Positions 24,678 through 34,795 are shown, counted from the first letter of the stretch. The stretch: 64,000 bases of DNA from Ancylobacter koreensis (GCF_023016525.1 NZ_JALKCG010000009.1:1-64000); one strand, 5' to 3'. A program made the numbers and translations. Notes: generated by a model not told the origin, from the sequence alone.

Positions 24678-25406
24678 CTACGGCTCGACGACTTTCGCGC
24701 GCATCACCAGCTTCTCGCCGCGTATCTCGAAGCTGGCGAGGCGGGAGAGGAAGCTCATGCCAAGCAGGCTGTGCTTCAGCGTGCCGGGGCTGGCGATCAG
24801 GGCCGGCACGTCGCGCTCGGTGATGGAGCCGGCGATCTCGATGCGCTCCAGCACCACGGCGGCGGCGCGCCCGCGCCCGTTGGCGGTGTCGATGGGAATG
24901 TCGTAGCGCAGGAACTCCAGCGGCAGGCCGACCGCCACCGCGTCCTCGGGCGTCAGCACGACGCTGGAGGCGCCGGTGTCGACCAGCATGGGCAGGCGCG
25001 TGCCGTTGATCTCCACCTGCACGTTGAAGTCGCCATCGCGCGCGCGCGCCACCTCGACCGCCGGCTGGCCGTCATGGGCGAGGGGCACGGCATAGCCGGG
25101 AGCGAGCTCGGCGAGTACCCGGTAGGCGACGCTGTGCAGCTCGAAACGATAGGTGTAGCCGACCGCCAGCACCGCGAAGATCGCCAGCCACAGGCCGGCG
25201 GCGCGCAGCGCCTCGCCGAGCCGCCCGGTGAAGGAGGCGACGAGGCCGGCGGCGACCACGAGGCCGATGGCGCCATAGGAGACGAGCTGGGCGATCTCGC
25301 CGGCATTCAGCCCGCCGACGCTGCCGGCGCGCGAGGCCCAGAAGATGAGCCCGATTCCGCCGGCCAGCCCCAGCACCACGATCCACATGAGACGGTCGGC
25401 GTTCAT
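24678..25406 (-). CDS. Retropepsin-like aspartic protease, TIGR02281 type, membrane-anchored
   Basis: 242 residues: three N-terminal hydrophobic segments (about 7-25, 40-60, 67-85), then a single pepsin-like domain with the catalytic motif L-V-D-T-G-A-S-S near residue 145 and a closing G-M-S-F-L-S-R-L segment. Such clan AA proteases act as dimers; this subgroup is common in alphaproteobacteria and its targets are unknown to me. Its ATG overlaps the DUF1289 stop (ATGA), making it the last gene of the bluB-cobS-DUF1289 operon. Confidence 0.87.
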   Translation of the reverse strand: MNADRLMWIVVLGLAGGIGLIFWASRAGSVGGLNAGEIAQLVSYGAIGLVVAAGLVASFTGRLGEALRAAGLWLAIFAVLAVGYTYRFELHSVAYRVLAELAPGYAVPLAHDGQPAVEVARARDGDFNVQVEINGTRLPMLVDTGASSVVLTPEDAVAVGLPLEFLRYDIPIDTANGRGRAAAVVLERIEIAGSITERDVPALIASPGTLKHSLLGMSFLSRLASFEIRGEKLVMRAKVVEP

Positions 25407-25603
25407 CGCGCGGCCTCCGTCGTGGCGCGGGCGGCAAGGCGGGCCATCACCGCGCGCCGCTCGGTCTCGCTCATCGTGCTCCAGGCGCCGATCTCCTCGA
25501 TCGTGCGGCCGCAGCCGAGGCAGATTCGTCCGCGCGCATCCAGCGCGCAGATCGAGACGCAGGGTGTGGAGAGGGCGACAGGCATATGAATCGGTACGCT
25601 CAC
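25403..25603 (-). CDS. DUF1289 small cysteine-rich protein
   Basis: 66 residues: P-C-V-S-I-C-A-L-D, then [17 protein letters not shown], matching the DUF1289 pattern C-x3-C...C-x2-C, which suggests metal or Fe-S binding. The function is unknown. The GTG at 25603 overlaps the cobS stop by four bases (GTGA) and its own stop overlaps the protease ATG, so it is translationally coupled on both sides. An ATG six codons in is an alternative start. Confidence 0.85.
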   Translation of the reverse strand: MSVPIHMPVALSTPCVSICALDARGRICLGCGRTIEEIGAWSTMSETERRAVMARLAARATTEAAR

Positions 25604-26388
25604 GGCTGCCGCGCGAAGATAAGCAGGCCGATCAGGAAGGCAATCTCGACGAGAAGGGTCGCGGCGCCGGCGACGTCCCCCGTCTGCCCGCCGAATTGGG
25701 CGCGGGCAAGGCGGACGACGCCCAGATACGCACCCGCCCCCAGCGCCAGCGCGCCGACGAGCGGCAGGGCGCCAAGCGTCGGCACCACGAGGAGCGCGGC
25801 GAGGGCGACCCCGACGATGAGCGCGGTGCGCCGGCTTGTCGCGCCCGGCACGCCGGCGCTGCGGGCGAGCCCGTCCGGCCGTGCGAAGGGCAGGGCGGCG
25901 AGCATGAACAGGCCGGCGAGGCGGGACACCGCCACGGCGGCGACGAGCCCCGCGCCGGCGGCGGGCAGGCCGCCCGCCAGGAGCCCCGCCAGCGCGCCGA
26001 GGCGCAGCGCGAAGGCGAGGATGAGCGCGCAGACGCCATAGCTGCCGACGCGGCTGTCCTTCATGATCTCCAGCCGCCGCTCGACGCTCCAGCCGCCCAG
26101 CGCGTCGGCGACGTCGGCAAGCCCGTCCTCGTGCAGTGCGCCGGTGATCGCCACCAGCACGCCGACCGCCAGCGTGGCGGCGAGGAAGCCGCCAAGGCCC
26201 AGCCAATGGCCGGCGGCCAATGCCAGCGCGCCGATCAGCCCCAGCACCGCCCCGGCGAGCGGCAGCGCCGGGCCGAGCCGGTCGAGATCGGGCGGGCCGT
26301 CCTCGGTAGGCTCGGAGGGCAGGCGGACGGGAAGCCGCGACAGGAAGCGCAGTGCCGCCGGCACGTCGGAGAGGAGGGGCAGGGCCAT
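25600..26388 (-). CDS. cobS: Adenosylcobinamide-GDP ribazoletransferase (cobalamin synthase)
   Basis: A 262-residue membrane enzyme that joins adenosylcobinamide-GDP and alpha-ribazole(-phosphate) in the last part of B12 assembly. Marks: L-R-F-L-S-R-L-P near the start, then the conserved [14 protein letters not shown] metal/substrate motif and K-D-S-R-V-G-S-Y-G near residues 85-120. Several hydrophobic segments follow, then G-G-Q-T-G-D-V-x-G-A near the end. It starts 5 nt after bluB. Partners in the same pathway are bluB upstream and the divergent cobT. Confidence 0.94.
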   Translation of the reverse strand: MALPLLSDVPAALRFLSRLPVRLPSEPTEDGPPDLDRLGPALPLAGAVLGLIGALALAAGHWLGLGGFLAATLAVGVLVAITGALHEDGLADVADALGGWSVERRLEIMKDSRVGSYGVCALILAFALRLGALAGLLAGGLPAAGAGLVAAVAVSRLAGLFMLAALPFARPDGLARSAGVPGATSRRTALIVGVALAALLVVPTLGALPLVGALALGAGAYLGVVRLARAQFGGQTGDVAGAATLLVEIAFLIGLLIFARQP

Positions 26389-26393
26389 GACCG

Positions 26394-27083
26394 CTAACGC
26401 TCGACGATGAAGTCGCCCGGCGGGCGACGATGCTCCCAGCCGGCGCGTTCCAGCTCGGGCACGTTCGAAGGCGCGGCGGGGTAGCCGATGCACAGATGGC
26501 CGACGAGGCGCCAGCTTTCCGGCACGTCGAGCGCGCGGGCGACCGCGGACGCATCGAGGATCGACACCCAGCCCACCCCGATGCCGCGCGCGGCGGCGGT
26601 GAGCCACAGCGTGTGGATGGCGAGCACGGCGGAATAGGCCAGCGTTTCCGGCATGGTGGCGCGGCCGAGCCCGTGGCCGGCCTCCGGGTCGGGATCGACG
26701 AAGACGGCGAGCTGCTCGGGCGCGTCGTCGAGCCCGGCGAGCTTGAGCCGCGCATAGAGGCCCGCACGCTCCTGCGGCTGAAGCGCGAGAGCCTCCGCAT
26801 TGCAGCGCTCGAACACGGCGCGGATCGCCGCGCGGCGGGCCGGGTCGCGCACCCGCACCAGCCGCCAGGGCTGGCTGAGGCCGACGCTCGGCGCCCGGCT
26901 CATGCCGGCGAGCAGCTCGCCATATTCAGCCGCGTCGAGCGGGCGGGTATCGAAGCGGCGCACGTCGCGCCGCCAGGCGAACAGCGCGTCGAGCGCGTCG
27001 CAAAAGCGCGTGTCGAAGGCCGGCGGGAAGGTCGCCGCCAGTGCGGTGCCGCTTGTCACGCCGGTCGTCGAGCGGGTTGCCAT
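26394..27083 (-). CDS. bluB: 5,6-dimethylbenzimidazole synthase
   Basis: 229 residues of the nitroreductase-fold BluB family, which fragments FMN with O2 to make the lower ligand of B12. Visible marks: [10 protein letters not shown] near residue 36, [11 protein letters not shown] near 66, and a central [19 protein letters not shown] helix. Near the end are G-W-V-S-I-L and C-I-G-Y-P. First gene of a leftward operon with cobS, divergent from cobT, so all three lower-ligand steps cluster here. No cobalamin riboswitch is apparent in the 123-bp gap. Confidence 0.93.
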   Translation of the reverse strand: MATRSTTGVTSGTALAATFPPAFDTRFCDALDALFAWRRDVRRFDTRPLDAAEYGELLAGMSRAPSVGLSQPWRLVRVRDPARRAAIRAVFERCNAEALALQPQERAGLYARLKLAGLDDAPEQLAVFVDPDPEAGHGLGRATMPETLAYSAVLAIHTLWLTAAARGIGVGWVSILDASAVARALDVPESWRLVGHLCIGYPAAPSNVPELERAGWEHRRPPGDFIVER

Positions 27084-27206
27084 GCGTCCCCCACCGGCGC
27101 GCCATCGGGAATTAAGGGTTGCGCGCCCGTCCGCATGGGTCTACCCCGCCGCCGCGTCCGGCGCGACCGTTTCGACGCGCCGGGAACCTCAAGGGACGGG
27201 ATATCC

Positions 27207-28229
27207 ATGCTGCGCTCCGCCACCGGCCTGCCCTTCGACGACATCCGCAACCTCGTCGCCCAGATGCCCGGCCCGGACGAGACCGCCCGCGCGGCCGCCG
27301 CCGAACGCCAGCGCCAGCTCGTCAAGCCGCCCGGCGCGCTCGGCCGGCTGGAGGAAATCGCGATCCATGTCGCCGGCTGGCAGGGCCGCGAGATTCCGCA
27401 GGTGAACCGCCCGACGGTGGCGGTGTTCGCCGCGACGCATGGCGTCGCCGGGCGCGGGGTCTCGCCCTATCCGCCCGAGGTGACGAAGCAGATGGTCGCC
27501 ACCTTCACCGCCGGCAAGGCGGCGGTGAACCAGATCTGCGGCGTGTTCGGCGCCGGGCTGCGCGTGTTCGACCTCGCGCTCGACCTGCCGACGCCCGACA
27601 TCGTGGAGCAGGACGCGCTCACCGAGGCCGAATGCGCCGCCACCATGGCCTTCGGCATGGAGGCGCTGGCCGGCGAGCCGGACCTGTTGTGCCTCGGTGA
27701 GATGGGCATCGGCAACACGACGGTCGCCGCCGCCATCTTCCACGGCCTCTATGGCGGCACGGCGGAGGACTGGGTCGGCCCCGGCACCGGCGCGACCGGC
27801 GAGGTGCTGGCCCGCAAGACCGAGGCGGTGCGGGCGGCGGTGGCGCGTGCGCAGGGCCATCTCGACGACCCGCTGGAGGTGCTGCGCAAGCTCGGCGGGC
27901 GGGAAGTTGCGGCGATGGCCGGCGCGATCCTCGCCGCCCGCCTGCAGCGCGTGCCGGTGGTGCTGGACGGCTATGTCGTCACCGCCGCCGCCGCCGTGCT
28001 GAAGGCGCTCGATCCCCGCGCGCTCGACCATTGCCTCGCCGGCCATGTCTCGGCCGAGCCGGCGCACCGCGCGGTGCTGGAGCGGCTGGAACTCACGCCG
28101 ATCCTCGACCTCGGCATGCGGCTGGGCGAAGGCTCGGGCGCCGCGCTCGCCATCGGCGTCGTCAAGTCGGCGCTGGCCTGCCACAGCGGCATGGCGACCT
28201 TCGCCGAGGCGGGCGTCGCGGAGGAGTGA
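27207..28229 (+). CDS. cobT: Nicotinate-nucleotide:dimethylbenzimidazole phosphoribosyltransferase
   Basis: A 340-residue CobT/CobU enzyme that makes alpha-ribazole phosphate from dimethylbenzimidazole and nicotinate mononucleotide. Marks: K-P-x-G-A-L-G-R-L-E near residue 45, F-A-A-T-H-G-V near 77, G-E-M-G-I-G-N-T-T around 172, L-D-G-Y-V-V-T-A-A-A near 255, and the catalytic Glu region G-M-R-L-G-E-G-S-G-A-A near 310. The ATG at 27207 follows AAGGGACGGG. A frame open for 259 more codons upstream is the complement of bluB and is rejected. The stop overlaps the next gene's GTG. Confidence 0.95.
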   Translation: MLRSATGLPFDDIRNLVAQMPGPDETARAAAAERQRQLVKPPGALGRLEEIAIHVAGWQGREIPQVNRPTVAVFAATHGVAGRGVSPYPPEVTKQMVATFTAGKAAVNQICGVFGAGLRVFDLALDLPTPDIVEQDALTEAECAATMAFGMEALAGEPDLLCLGEMGIGNTTVAAAIFHGLYGGTAEDWVGPGTGATGEVLARKTEAVRAAVARAQGHLDDPLEVLRKLGGREVAAMAGAILAARLQRVPVVLDGYVVTAAAAVLKALDPRALDHCLAGHVSAEPAHRAVLERLELTPILDLGMRLGEGSGAALAIGVVKSALACHSGMATFAEAGVAEE

Positions 28230-28744
28230 GCGCGCGCAGATACCGGCGCGGCTGGCGGCCGAGCACCTTCGGTTCGGTGCTGGTGGCGCTGGCGCTGGTC
28301 GCCTTCGCGCTGGTCGCGGAGCGCTTCCTGCCGGCGCTGACCGGCAGCGTGCGGGTGGCAGATGGCGACAGCCTGGAGGTCGGCGGCGAGCGGGTGCGGC
28401 TCGACGGCCTCGACGCGCCGGAACTGCACCAGAGCTGCGGCGCCGTGTCCAAGATGTGGCCCTGCGGCGAGCGGGCGCGGGCGGTATTGCGCGAGATCGT
28501 CGAGGCCGGTGCGGTGAGCTGCCGCCCGGTGGACGAGGACCGCTATGGCCGTGCCGTCGCCGTCTGCACGGTGGACGGAGCCGATATCGGCGCCCGGCTC
28601 GTCGGGCAGGGCTGGGCGGTGGCGACCGGGCTCGCCTACCGCGCCGAGGAGCGCGCCGCCCGCGCGGCCGGGCGCGGCATCTGGAGCGGGCCGTTCGACA
28701 TGCCGGCCGACTGGCGGGCGAAGCATCCGCGCCCGGCGGAATGA
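28226..28744 (+). CDS. Thermonuclease (staphylococcal-nuclease-like) family protein
   Basis: 172 residues. One N-terminal hydrophobic segment (about 17-35) serves as an anchor or signal. The SNase OB-fold follows: V-A-D-G-D-S-L-E-V near residue 45, V-R-L-D-G-L-D-A-P-E, a C-G-x-R/E helix, and D-R-Y-G-R-A-V-A with the catalytic Arg. These proteins degrade nucleic acids with Ca2+, though many alphaproteobacterial members are uncharacterised. The GTG start overlaps the cobT stop by four bases (GTGA), a coupling with no obvious functional logic. Confidence 0.8.
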   Translation: MSARRYRRGWRPSTFGSVLVALALVAFALVAERFLPALTGSVRVADGDSLEVGGERVRLDGLDAPELHQSCGAVSKMWPCGERARAVLREIVEAGAVSCRPVDEDRYGRAVAVCTVDGADIGARLVGQGWAVATGLAYRAEERAARAAGRGIWSGPFDMPADWRAKHPRPAE

Positions 28745-28749
28745 GGCAT

Positions 28750-28836
28750 CGTCATCCCGGCCGAGTGCAGCGAGAGCCGGGATCGTTTCCCGTTCCCGCG
28801 CGATCCCGGATCGGCCTCCGGCCCTCCGGGATGACG
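28750..28836. repeat. Dispersed palindromic repeat (CGTCATCCCGG type), copy 1
   Basis: Begins CGTCATCCCGG and ends CCGGGATGACG, with an internal GGGATCG / CGATCCC pair, so the whole element folds into a long imperfect hairpin. It lies between the thermonuclease and the uracil-glycosylase-like gene. Other copies are at 36.0, 54.8 and 62.1 kb. Confidence 0.8.
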
Positions 28837-28865
28837 AACGGTCCCATCGCCCCTATCTAGGCGCT

Positions 28866-29501
28866 ATGCCTGCCGAAACCCTCGACGACGTTCTCGCCGC
28901 CATCCGCGCCTGCCGGGCCTGCGTGGAGCTCCCGCGCGGGGCGCCGCTGCCCCATGCGCCGCGCCCGGTGCTGCATGTCGGTCCCGCCTCCCGCATCCTC
29001 ATCGCCGGGCAGGCGCCGGGCACCAAGGTGCATGCCTCCGGCCAGTCCTTCAACGACGCCTCGGGTGAGCGACTGCGGCACTGGCTCGGTGTCGACCGCG
29101 ACACCTTCTACGACGAGAACCGCATCGCGGTGGCGGCGATGGGCTTCTGCTTTCCCGGTCAGGACGCCAAGGGAGGCGACCTGCCGCCACGCCGGGAATG
29201 CGCGGGGCTCTGGCACGACCGGCTTTTCGCCGCCCGCGCGCCTTTCGATCTCGTGGTGGCGGTCGGCGCCGCCTCGCAGGCCTATCACCTGAAGCGGCTC
29301 GGGCTGGAGCGCTACGCGGCGGGCGGGCTGACCGAGCGGGTGGCGCGCTGGCGCGAGATTTGGGAGGTGCGGCAGGCCCCGCGCCTCGTGCCGCTGCCGC
29401 ACCCCTCCTGGCGCAACACCGGCTGGCTGAAGAGGCATCCCTGGTTCGAGGCCGAGCTGGTGCCGGTGCTGCGCGCCGAGGTGGCGCGGCTGGTGCGATA
29501 G
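28866..29501 (+). CDS. Uracil-DNA-glycosylase-like family protein
   Basis: 211 residues with the glycosylase superfamily layout. C-R-A-C-x-E-L-P-R near residue 17 starts the Cys pattern found in family 4-like members. I-L-I-A-G-Q-A-P-G-T-K-V-H near 45 corresponds to motif A. F-P-G-Q-D-A-K-G-G-D-L-P-P-R-R-E-C lies near 100, and L-P-H-P-S-W-R-N at about 180 corresponds to motif B with its His. The complete four-Cys Fe-S set of family 4 enzymes is not evident. The subgroup is widespread and largely uncharacterised, so true uracil removal is not certain. Confidence 0.75.
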   Translation: MPAETLDDVLAAIRACRACVELPRGAPLPHAPRPVLHVGPASRILIAGQAPGTKVHASGQSFNDASGERLRHWLGVDRDTFYDENRIAVAAMGFCFPGQDAKGGDLPPRRECAGLWHDRLFAARAPFDLVVAVGAASQAYHLKRLGLERYAAGGLTERVARWREIWEVRQAPRLVPLPHPSWRNTGWLKRHPWFEAELVPVLRAEVARLVR

Positions 29502-29695
29502 AAAGCGGGACGCCGCCGCAGGTTTCCCGGCCCAGCGGAGCCGCAGGCGGAGCGCCGCGCCGGGAACCAGGAGAGACGTGCCGCAGGCACGCGCCGAAAG
29601 CTGGAGGCGGTTTCGCCGCTTCGCAGAATCCTTCGCTGGGTCCCGGATCGGCGCCGCGCCGGGCGCGGCTTGTCCGGGACACGGTTCCGCGCCGG

Positions 29696-30445
29696 CTATC
29701 GTGACAGCAGCAGATGCCGGTTCAGGCGCCGCTCCAGCACATCCCAGACGCGGCGGACGATCTCGACCATGATGAGGTAGAGCGCCGCCGCCCAGAGATA
29801 GACCTCCATGTCGTAGGAGCGCGAGAAGGCCAGCCGTGTCACGCCCATCAGGTCGTACACGGTGATGACCGAGGCGATGGCGCTCGCCTTGATCATCAGC
29901 ACCAGCTCGTTGCCGAGCGGGCGCAGGCCGATGGCGATGGCCTGCGGCAGGACCACCTTGCGATAGGCATTGAAGCGCGAGAGGCCGAGCGCCTGCGCCG
30001 CCTCCATCTGCCCGGCCGGCAGGGTCTGGATGCCGCCGCGCAGGATTTCCGACTGATAGGCGGCGGTGTTGAGCGTGAAGGTGAACACCGCGCAGTTGAA
30101 CGCGTCGCGGAAGAACCACCACAGCCCGATATCGGTAAGCTGCTCGCGGAACTGGCCGGCGCCGTAATAGACGAGGAAGGTCTGCGCCAGCAGCGGCGTG
30201 CCGCGGAAGAAATAGGAATAGGTGAAGGAGGCGCGCGAGAGGAACTTGCCGCCTTCCACCCGCGCCACCGCCAGCGGCAGGGCGATCAGGGCACCGAACA
30301 GGATCGACAGGCCGACGAGCGCCAGCGTGACCCATACGCCGTCGAGGAAGCGCAGGCCGTAGCGTTCCATGAGGTCGACGTTGAGGCCGATGAGGCCCAT
30401 GCACCACAGGAAACCGTCGGCGACGGCGCGCAGGAGCGTGTCCAT
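29696..30445 (-). CDS. Polar amino-acid ABC transporter permease (HisM type)
   Basis: A 249-residue inner-membrane protein of the HisM/OccM group: five or so membrane segments, Y-F-F-R-G-T-P-L-L-A-Q near residue 83, and the EAA loop E-A-A-Q-A-L-G-L-S-R-F-N-A-Y. A long hydrophilic loop between V-Y-Y-G and A-F-N resembles opine and lysine/arginine permeases. The ATG overlaps the upstream permease stop by one base (TGATG). It is the last gene of the receptor-HisQ-HisM operon, which lacks an ATPase. Confidence 0.9.
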   Translation of the reverse strand: MDTLLRAVADGFLWCMGLIGLNVDLMERYGLRFLDGVWVTLALVGLSILFGALIALPLAVARVEGGKFLSRASFTYSYFFRGTPLLAQTFLVYYGAGQFREQLTDIGLWWFFRDAFNCAVFTFTLNTAAYQSEILRGGIQTLPAGQMEAAQALGLSRFNAYRKVVLPQAIAIGLRPLGNELVLMIKASAIASVITVYDLMGVTRLAFSRSYDMEVYLWAAALYLIMVEIVRRVWDVLERRLNRHLLLSR

Positions 30446-31167
30446 CAGTGGCCTCCCACGCGCTTGAAGCCGCGCGAGGCGCGGTTTTCCAGATTGGTGA
30501 ACACCGCGCTCGAAAGGCCGGAGAACACCAGATAGATGAGGCAGGCCACGAGGTAGAAGAAGAAGGGCTGCTTGGTCACCCCCACCGCGATGGAGGTCTG
30601 CCGCATCAGGTCGCTGATGGCGATCACCGAGACCAGCGAGGTGTCCTTCAGCAGCACCATCCAATTGTTGGACAGGCCGGGCAGGGCGACGCGCCAGAGC
30701 TGCGGGAAGGTCACGAGCCGGAAGATGCGCCAGCCCGACAGGCCGAGCGCGGCGGCCGCCTCCTTCTGCCCCTTCGGCACGGCGCGGATGGCGGCGAGCA
30801 GCACCTCGCTGGAGAAGGCGCCGAGCACCAGCCCCAGCGCCACCACGCCGGCGACGAACTGGTTCACCTCGATATGGGCATCGGGGACGAAATAGCCGGC
30901 GATGCGTGTGAGCAGCATCTGCCCGCCATAATAGACGATGAACAGCGTCAGCAGCTCGGGCAGGCCGCGGAAGATGGTGGTGTAGAGATTACCGAGGCCG
31001 CGCAGCACCCGCGAACCCGAATCCTTCGCCAGCGCGACGAGGAGGCCGATGGCGATGCCCACCGGCAGGGTGGCAAGGGCGAGCTCGGCGGTGAGCAGCG
31101 CGCCCTGGGCGATCTCGTCGCCCCAGCCGTTCGGGCCGAAAGAGAGCAGCTCTATGAGGTTCAGCAT
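30445..31167 (-). CDS. Polar amino-acid ABC transporter permease (HisQ type)
   Basis: A 240-residue inner-membrane protein: G-W-G-D-E-I-A-Q-G-A-L-L-T near the start, T-I-F-R-G-L-P-E-L-L-T-L-F near residue 65, EAA loop E-A-A-A-A-L-G-L-S-G-W-R-I-F, and L-K-D-T-S-L-V-S-V-I near 175. It pairs with the HisM-type protein encoded next. Membership in the lysine/arginine/histidine/opine group is by pattern; the exact solute is not determinable. Confidence 0.9.
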   Translation of the reverse strand: MLNLIELLSFGPNGWGDEIAQGALLTAELALATLPVGIAIGLLVALAKDSGSRVLRGLGNLYTTIFRGLPELLTLFIVYYGGQMLLTRIAGYFVPDAHIEVNQFVAGVVALGLVLGAFSSEVLLAAIRAVPKGQKEAAAALGLSGWRIFRLVTFPQLWRVALPGLSNNWMVLLKDTSLVSVIAISDLMRQTSIAVGVTKQPFFFYLVACLIYLVFSGLSSAVFTNLENRASRGFKRVGGH

Positions 31168-31247
31168 GACGGCGGGGTCGCTCCACGAGCGTCGGCGGGA
31201 AACGCCGTTCCGGGAGCCTCACCGGAACGGCGCCGCGGAGCGGTACG

Positions 31248-32024
31248 TCAGTAGACGCTGAAGGGGAAGTACTTGTCGTTGATCGTCTTGTAGGTGCCGT
31301 CGGCGATGATCTCGTCGATCGCCTTGTTGAACAGGGCGACGAGCTCGGGATTGTCCTTGCGGATGCCGACGCCCACGCCCTCGCCGAAATATTTCGGGTC
31401 CTTGTATTCGGCGCCGGTGAACTTGCAGCACTTGCCCTCGTCGGTGTTCAGCCATTCGAGCAGCACGACCTTGTCGGCGAGCACCGCGTCGAGGCGGCCA
31501 TTGGCGAGGTCGAGATTGGCCTCGTCCTGCTTGCCGTAGAGCTTCACCTCGGCGCCGGCCTTGGCGTAGACGTCTTCGAGGTAGTTGGAATGGATGGTGG
31601 AGCCCTGCGCGCCCAGCACCTTGCCCTTGAGCGAGGCGGGGTCGGTCGCGGTGACGGTGGAGTTCTTCGGCACCACGAAGCTGGCCGGGGTGTTGTAGTA
31701 CTTCTTCGAGAAGTCGATCTGCTTCTTGCGCTCCTCGGTGATCGACATGGAGGCGACGATGGCGTCGTACTTGCCGGCGAGCAGCGCCGGGATGATGCCG
31801 TCCCAGTCCTGCGCGGTGAAGGTGCACTCGACCTTCATCTTCGCGCAGAGCGCCTTGGCGATGTCGACGTCGAAGCCCTTCAGCTCGCCGTTCTCGATAT
31901 AGTTGAAGGGCGGATAGGCGCCCTCGGTGCCGATGCGCACCGTCTTCCATTCCTTGGCGGAGGCGCCGCTCAGCGTGGCGGCGACGAGAATCGCCGCGGC
32001 GGCGATGCGGGTGACGAGGCTCAT
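31248..32024 (-). CDS. Polar amino-acid ABC substrate-binding protein (ArgT/HisJ/opine type)
   Basis: 258 residues with a signal peptide (hydrophobic 8-17, cut after A-S-A near residue 23). The SBP_bac_3 signature is G-T-E-G-A-Y-P-P-F-N-Y. Next come G-F-D-V-D-I-A-K-A-L-C, then Q-D-W-D-G-I-I-P-A-L-L-A-G-K-Y-D-A-I and M-S-I-T-E-E-R. The paired residues typical of basic-amino-acid or opine receptors (Y/F aromatic clamp, D/R contacts) appear present. The ATG at 32024 has GAGGGG upstream. First gene of the operon. Confidence 0.9.
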   Translation of the reverse strand: MSLVTRIAAAAILVAATLSGASAKEWKTVRIGTEGAYPPFNYIENGELKGFDVDIAKALCAKMKVECTFTAQDWDGIIPALLAGKYDAIVASMSITEERKKQIDFSKKYYNTPASFVVPKNSTVTATDPASLKGKVLGAQGSTIHSNYLEDVYAKAGAEVKLYGKQDEANLDLANGRLDAVLADKVVLLEWLNTDEGKCCKFTGAEYKDPKYFGEGVGVGIRKDNPELVALFNKAIDEIIADGTYKTINDKYFPFSVY

Positions 32025-32290
32025 GCTGTTCCCCTCTGGAAAGGTTGCCCTGGGCCGGTTCTTGTTTTTTCCCGGCAACCCATGCTGGCACTAATGCACG
32101 CCGGTGCGCAACGCCCGCTGATGCAATAACGGTCATCGCCGGAATTGATGGAGAATTGGGCGATGGCGCCCCGCCGATGGTGGCGGAAGGCCGCCATAAG
32201 CGGGTTTGATCGGCCGATGGCGCGCGCCGGGTTGACGCTGGGCGGCGTCTGGTGTCTCACCGACCGACCATCCAGAGGAGCGCGACGGCC

Positions 32291-33508
32291 ATGGCGGTGA
32301 CGGCAGACGAGGTGAAGGCGAGGCTGGCGCAGGTCTCCGCGCCCGACGGCAGGCCTGTCACCGAGACCGGGGTGCTCTCCGATATCCTCGTGTCCGACAG
32401 CAAGGTCTATCTCTCGATCACCGTGGACGCCCGCGAGGCGCAGGCCTGGGAGCCGGTGCGCGCGGCGGTGGAGCGCACCGTGCGCGGCACGCCCGGCGTG
32501 ACCTCGGCGCTGGTGGCGCTGACCGCCGAGCGCAAGGCGGGCAGCGCGCCCGCGAGCGCTCCGGCCGGCGGCGCGCAGCCGGTGCGGGTCTCGGGGGAGG
32601 GCGGCCATCAGGGCCATTCTCACGCCGGCCATTCCCACGCGGGGCACGCGCATGCGGGTCACACGCACGCCCAGCCCCCGGCCGACCCGCAGAAGGAAGG
32701 CTCCGGCCTGCCGGGCGTCGGCGCCATCATCGCGGTGGCCTCGGGCAAGGGCGGCGTCGGCAAGTCGACGCTGGCGGCCAATCTCGCGCTCGGCCTCGTC
32801 GCCTCGGGGCTGAAGGTCGGGCTGCTCGACGCCGATATCTACGGCCCCTCCGTGCCGCGCCTGATGGGGCTCAAGGGCCGCCCCGACGTGCAGGGCCGGA
32901 TGATCACGCCGATGCAGGCCTTCGGCCTCAAGGTCATGTCGATCGGCTTCCTCGTCGAGGAAGAGACGCCGATGATCTGGCGCGGGCCGATGGTGATGTC
33001 CGCCATCAGCCAGCTGCTCAAGGAAGTGAACTGGGCGCCGCTCGACATTCTCGTCGTCGACATGCCGCCCGGCACCGGCGACGCGCAACTCACCATGGCG
33101 CAGCAGGTGCCGCTGGCCGGCGCGGTGATCGTCTCGACGCCGCAGGACCTTGCGCTGATCGACGCGCGGCGCGGCATCGCCATGTTCGAGAAGGTCAACG
33201 TGCCGGTGCTCGGCATCGTCGAGAACATGAGCTACTTCCTCTGCCCCCATTGCGGCGGGCGCTCGGACATCTTCGGCCATGGCGGCGCGCGCCACGAGGC
33301 GCAGCGCTTCGGCGTGCCCTTCCTCGGCGAGGTGCCGCTGCACCTGTCGATCCGCGAGGCCTCCGACGCCGGCCTGCCGCTGGTGGCGACAAAGCCCGAC
33401 AGCCACGAGGCGCAGATCTACCGCGACATCGCCGGCTCGGTGCGCGAGGCACTGGCCGGACGGCGCGGCACGACGCGGGCGGCGCCGCGCATCGTGGTGG
33501 AAAGCTGA
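32291..33508 (+). CDS. Mrp/NBP35-family Fe-S cluster carrier ATPase with histidine-rich linker
   Basis: 405 residues. The N-terminal MIP18/DUF59-like domain is at 1-80. A histidine-rich linker at 106-126 has nine His in repeated H-x-H-A-G units. The Mrp P-loop ATPase begins near 143, with the deviant Walker A S-G-K-G-G-V-G-K-S at 151-159, L-L-D-A-D-I-Y-G-P-S, D-M-P-P-G-T-G-D, and the cluster-binding C-P-H-C near 315. Mrp/ApbC proteins carry Fe-S clusters to apo-enzymes in the cytoplasm. The His linker is unusual for the family and could bind Zn, Ni or Fe. ATG 32291 has GAGGAG upstream. The gene is monocistronic. Confidence 0.9.
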   Translation: MAVTADEVKARLAQVSAPDGRPVTETGVLSDILVSDSKVYLSITVDAREAQAWEPVRAAVERTVRGTPGVTSALVALTAERKAGSAPASAPAGGAQPVRVSGEGGHQGHSHAGHSHAGHAHAGHTHAQPPADPQKEGSGLPGVGAIIAVASGKGGVGKSTLAANLALGLVASGLKVGLLDADIYGPSVPRLMGLKGRPDVQGRMITPMQAFGLKVMSIGFLVEEETPMIWRGPMVMSAISQLLKEVNWAPLDILVVDMPPGTGDAQLTMAQQVPLAGAVIVSTPQDLALIDARRGIAMFEKVNVPVLGIVENMSYFLCPHCGGRSDIFGHGGARHEAQRFGVPFLGEVPLHLSIREASDAGLPLVATKPDSHEAQIYRDIAGSVREALAGRRGTTRAAPRIVVES

Positions 33509-33657
33509 GCGCGGCCAAACTGCCGCAGCGTAAGGGGAATCTACGCCGAAAGGCGCAGCCGCGCGGCGGTTGCACGGCTTCCGGCGCTGGCGTACCTGTT
33601 ACGTCAACCAGCCAAGTTCGTGTGCGGAGGCGCGCCAATGCGCCAACCGCGCCGTGA

Positions 33658-34773
<1,116 letters not shown>

Positions 34774-34795
34774 GGCATCGCTGATTAGCGTGACG

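Noticed and set aside
26430-27206. Open reading of 259 codons fused in frame to the start of cobT
   Set aside because: It is the complement of bluB, has no recognisable domain, and a good ribosome-binding site lies before ATG 27207.
27084-27206. Possible cobalamin riboswitch between bluB and cobT
   Set aside because: The gap is 123 bp and shows no B12-box-like segment or obvious multi-stem structure.
29502-29695. Small gene in the gap before the HisM-type permease
   Set aside because: Only a G/C-rich, hairpin-prone spacer with a partial copy of the palindromic repeat; no ribosome-binding site with a plausible frame.
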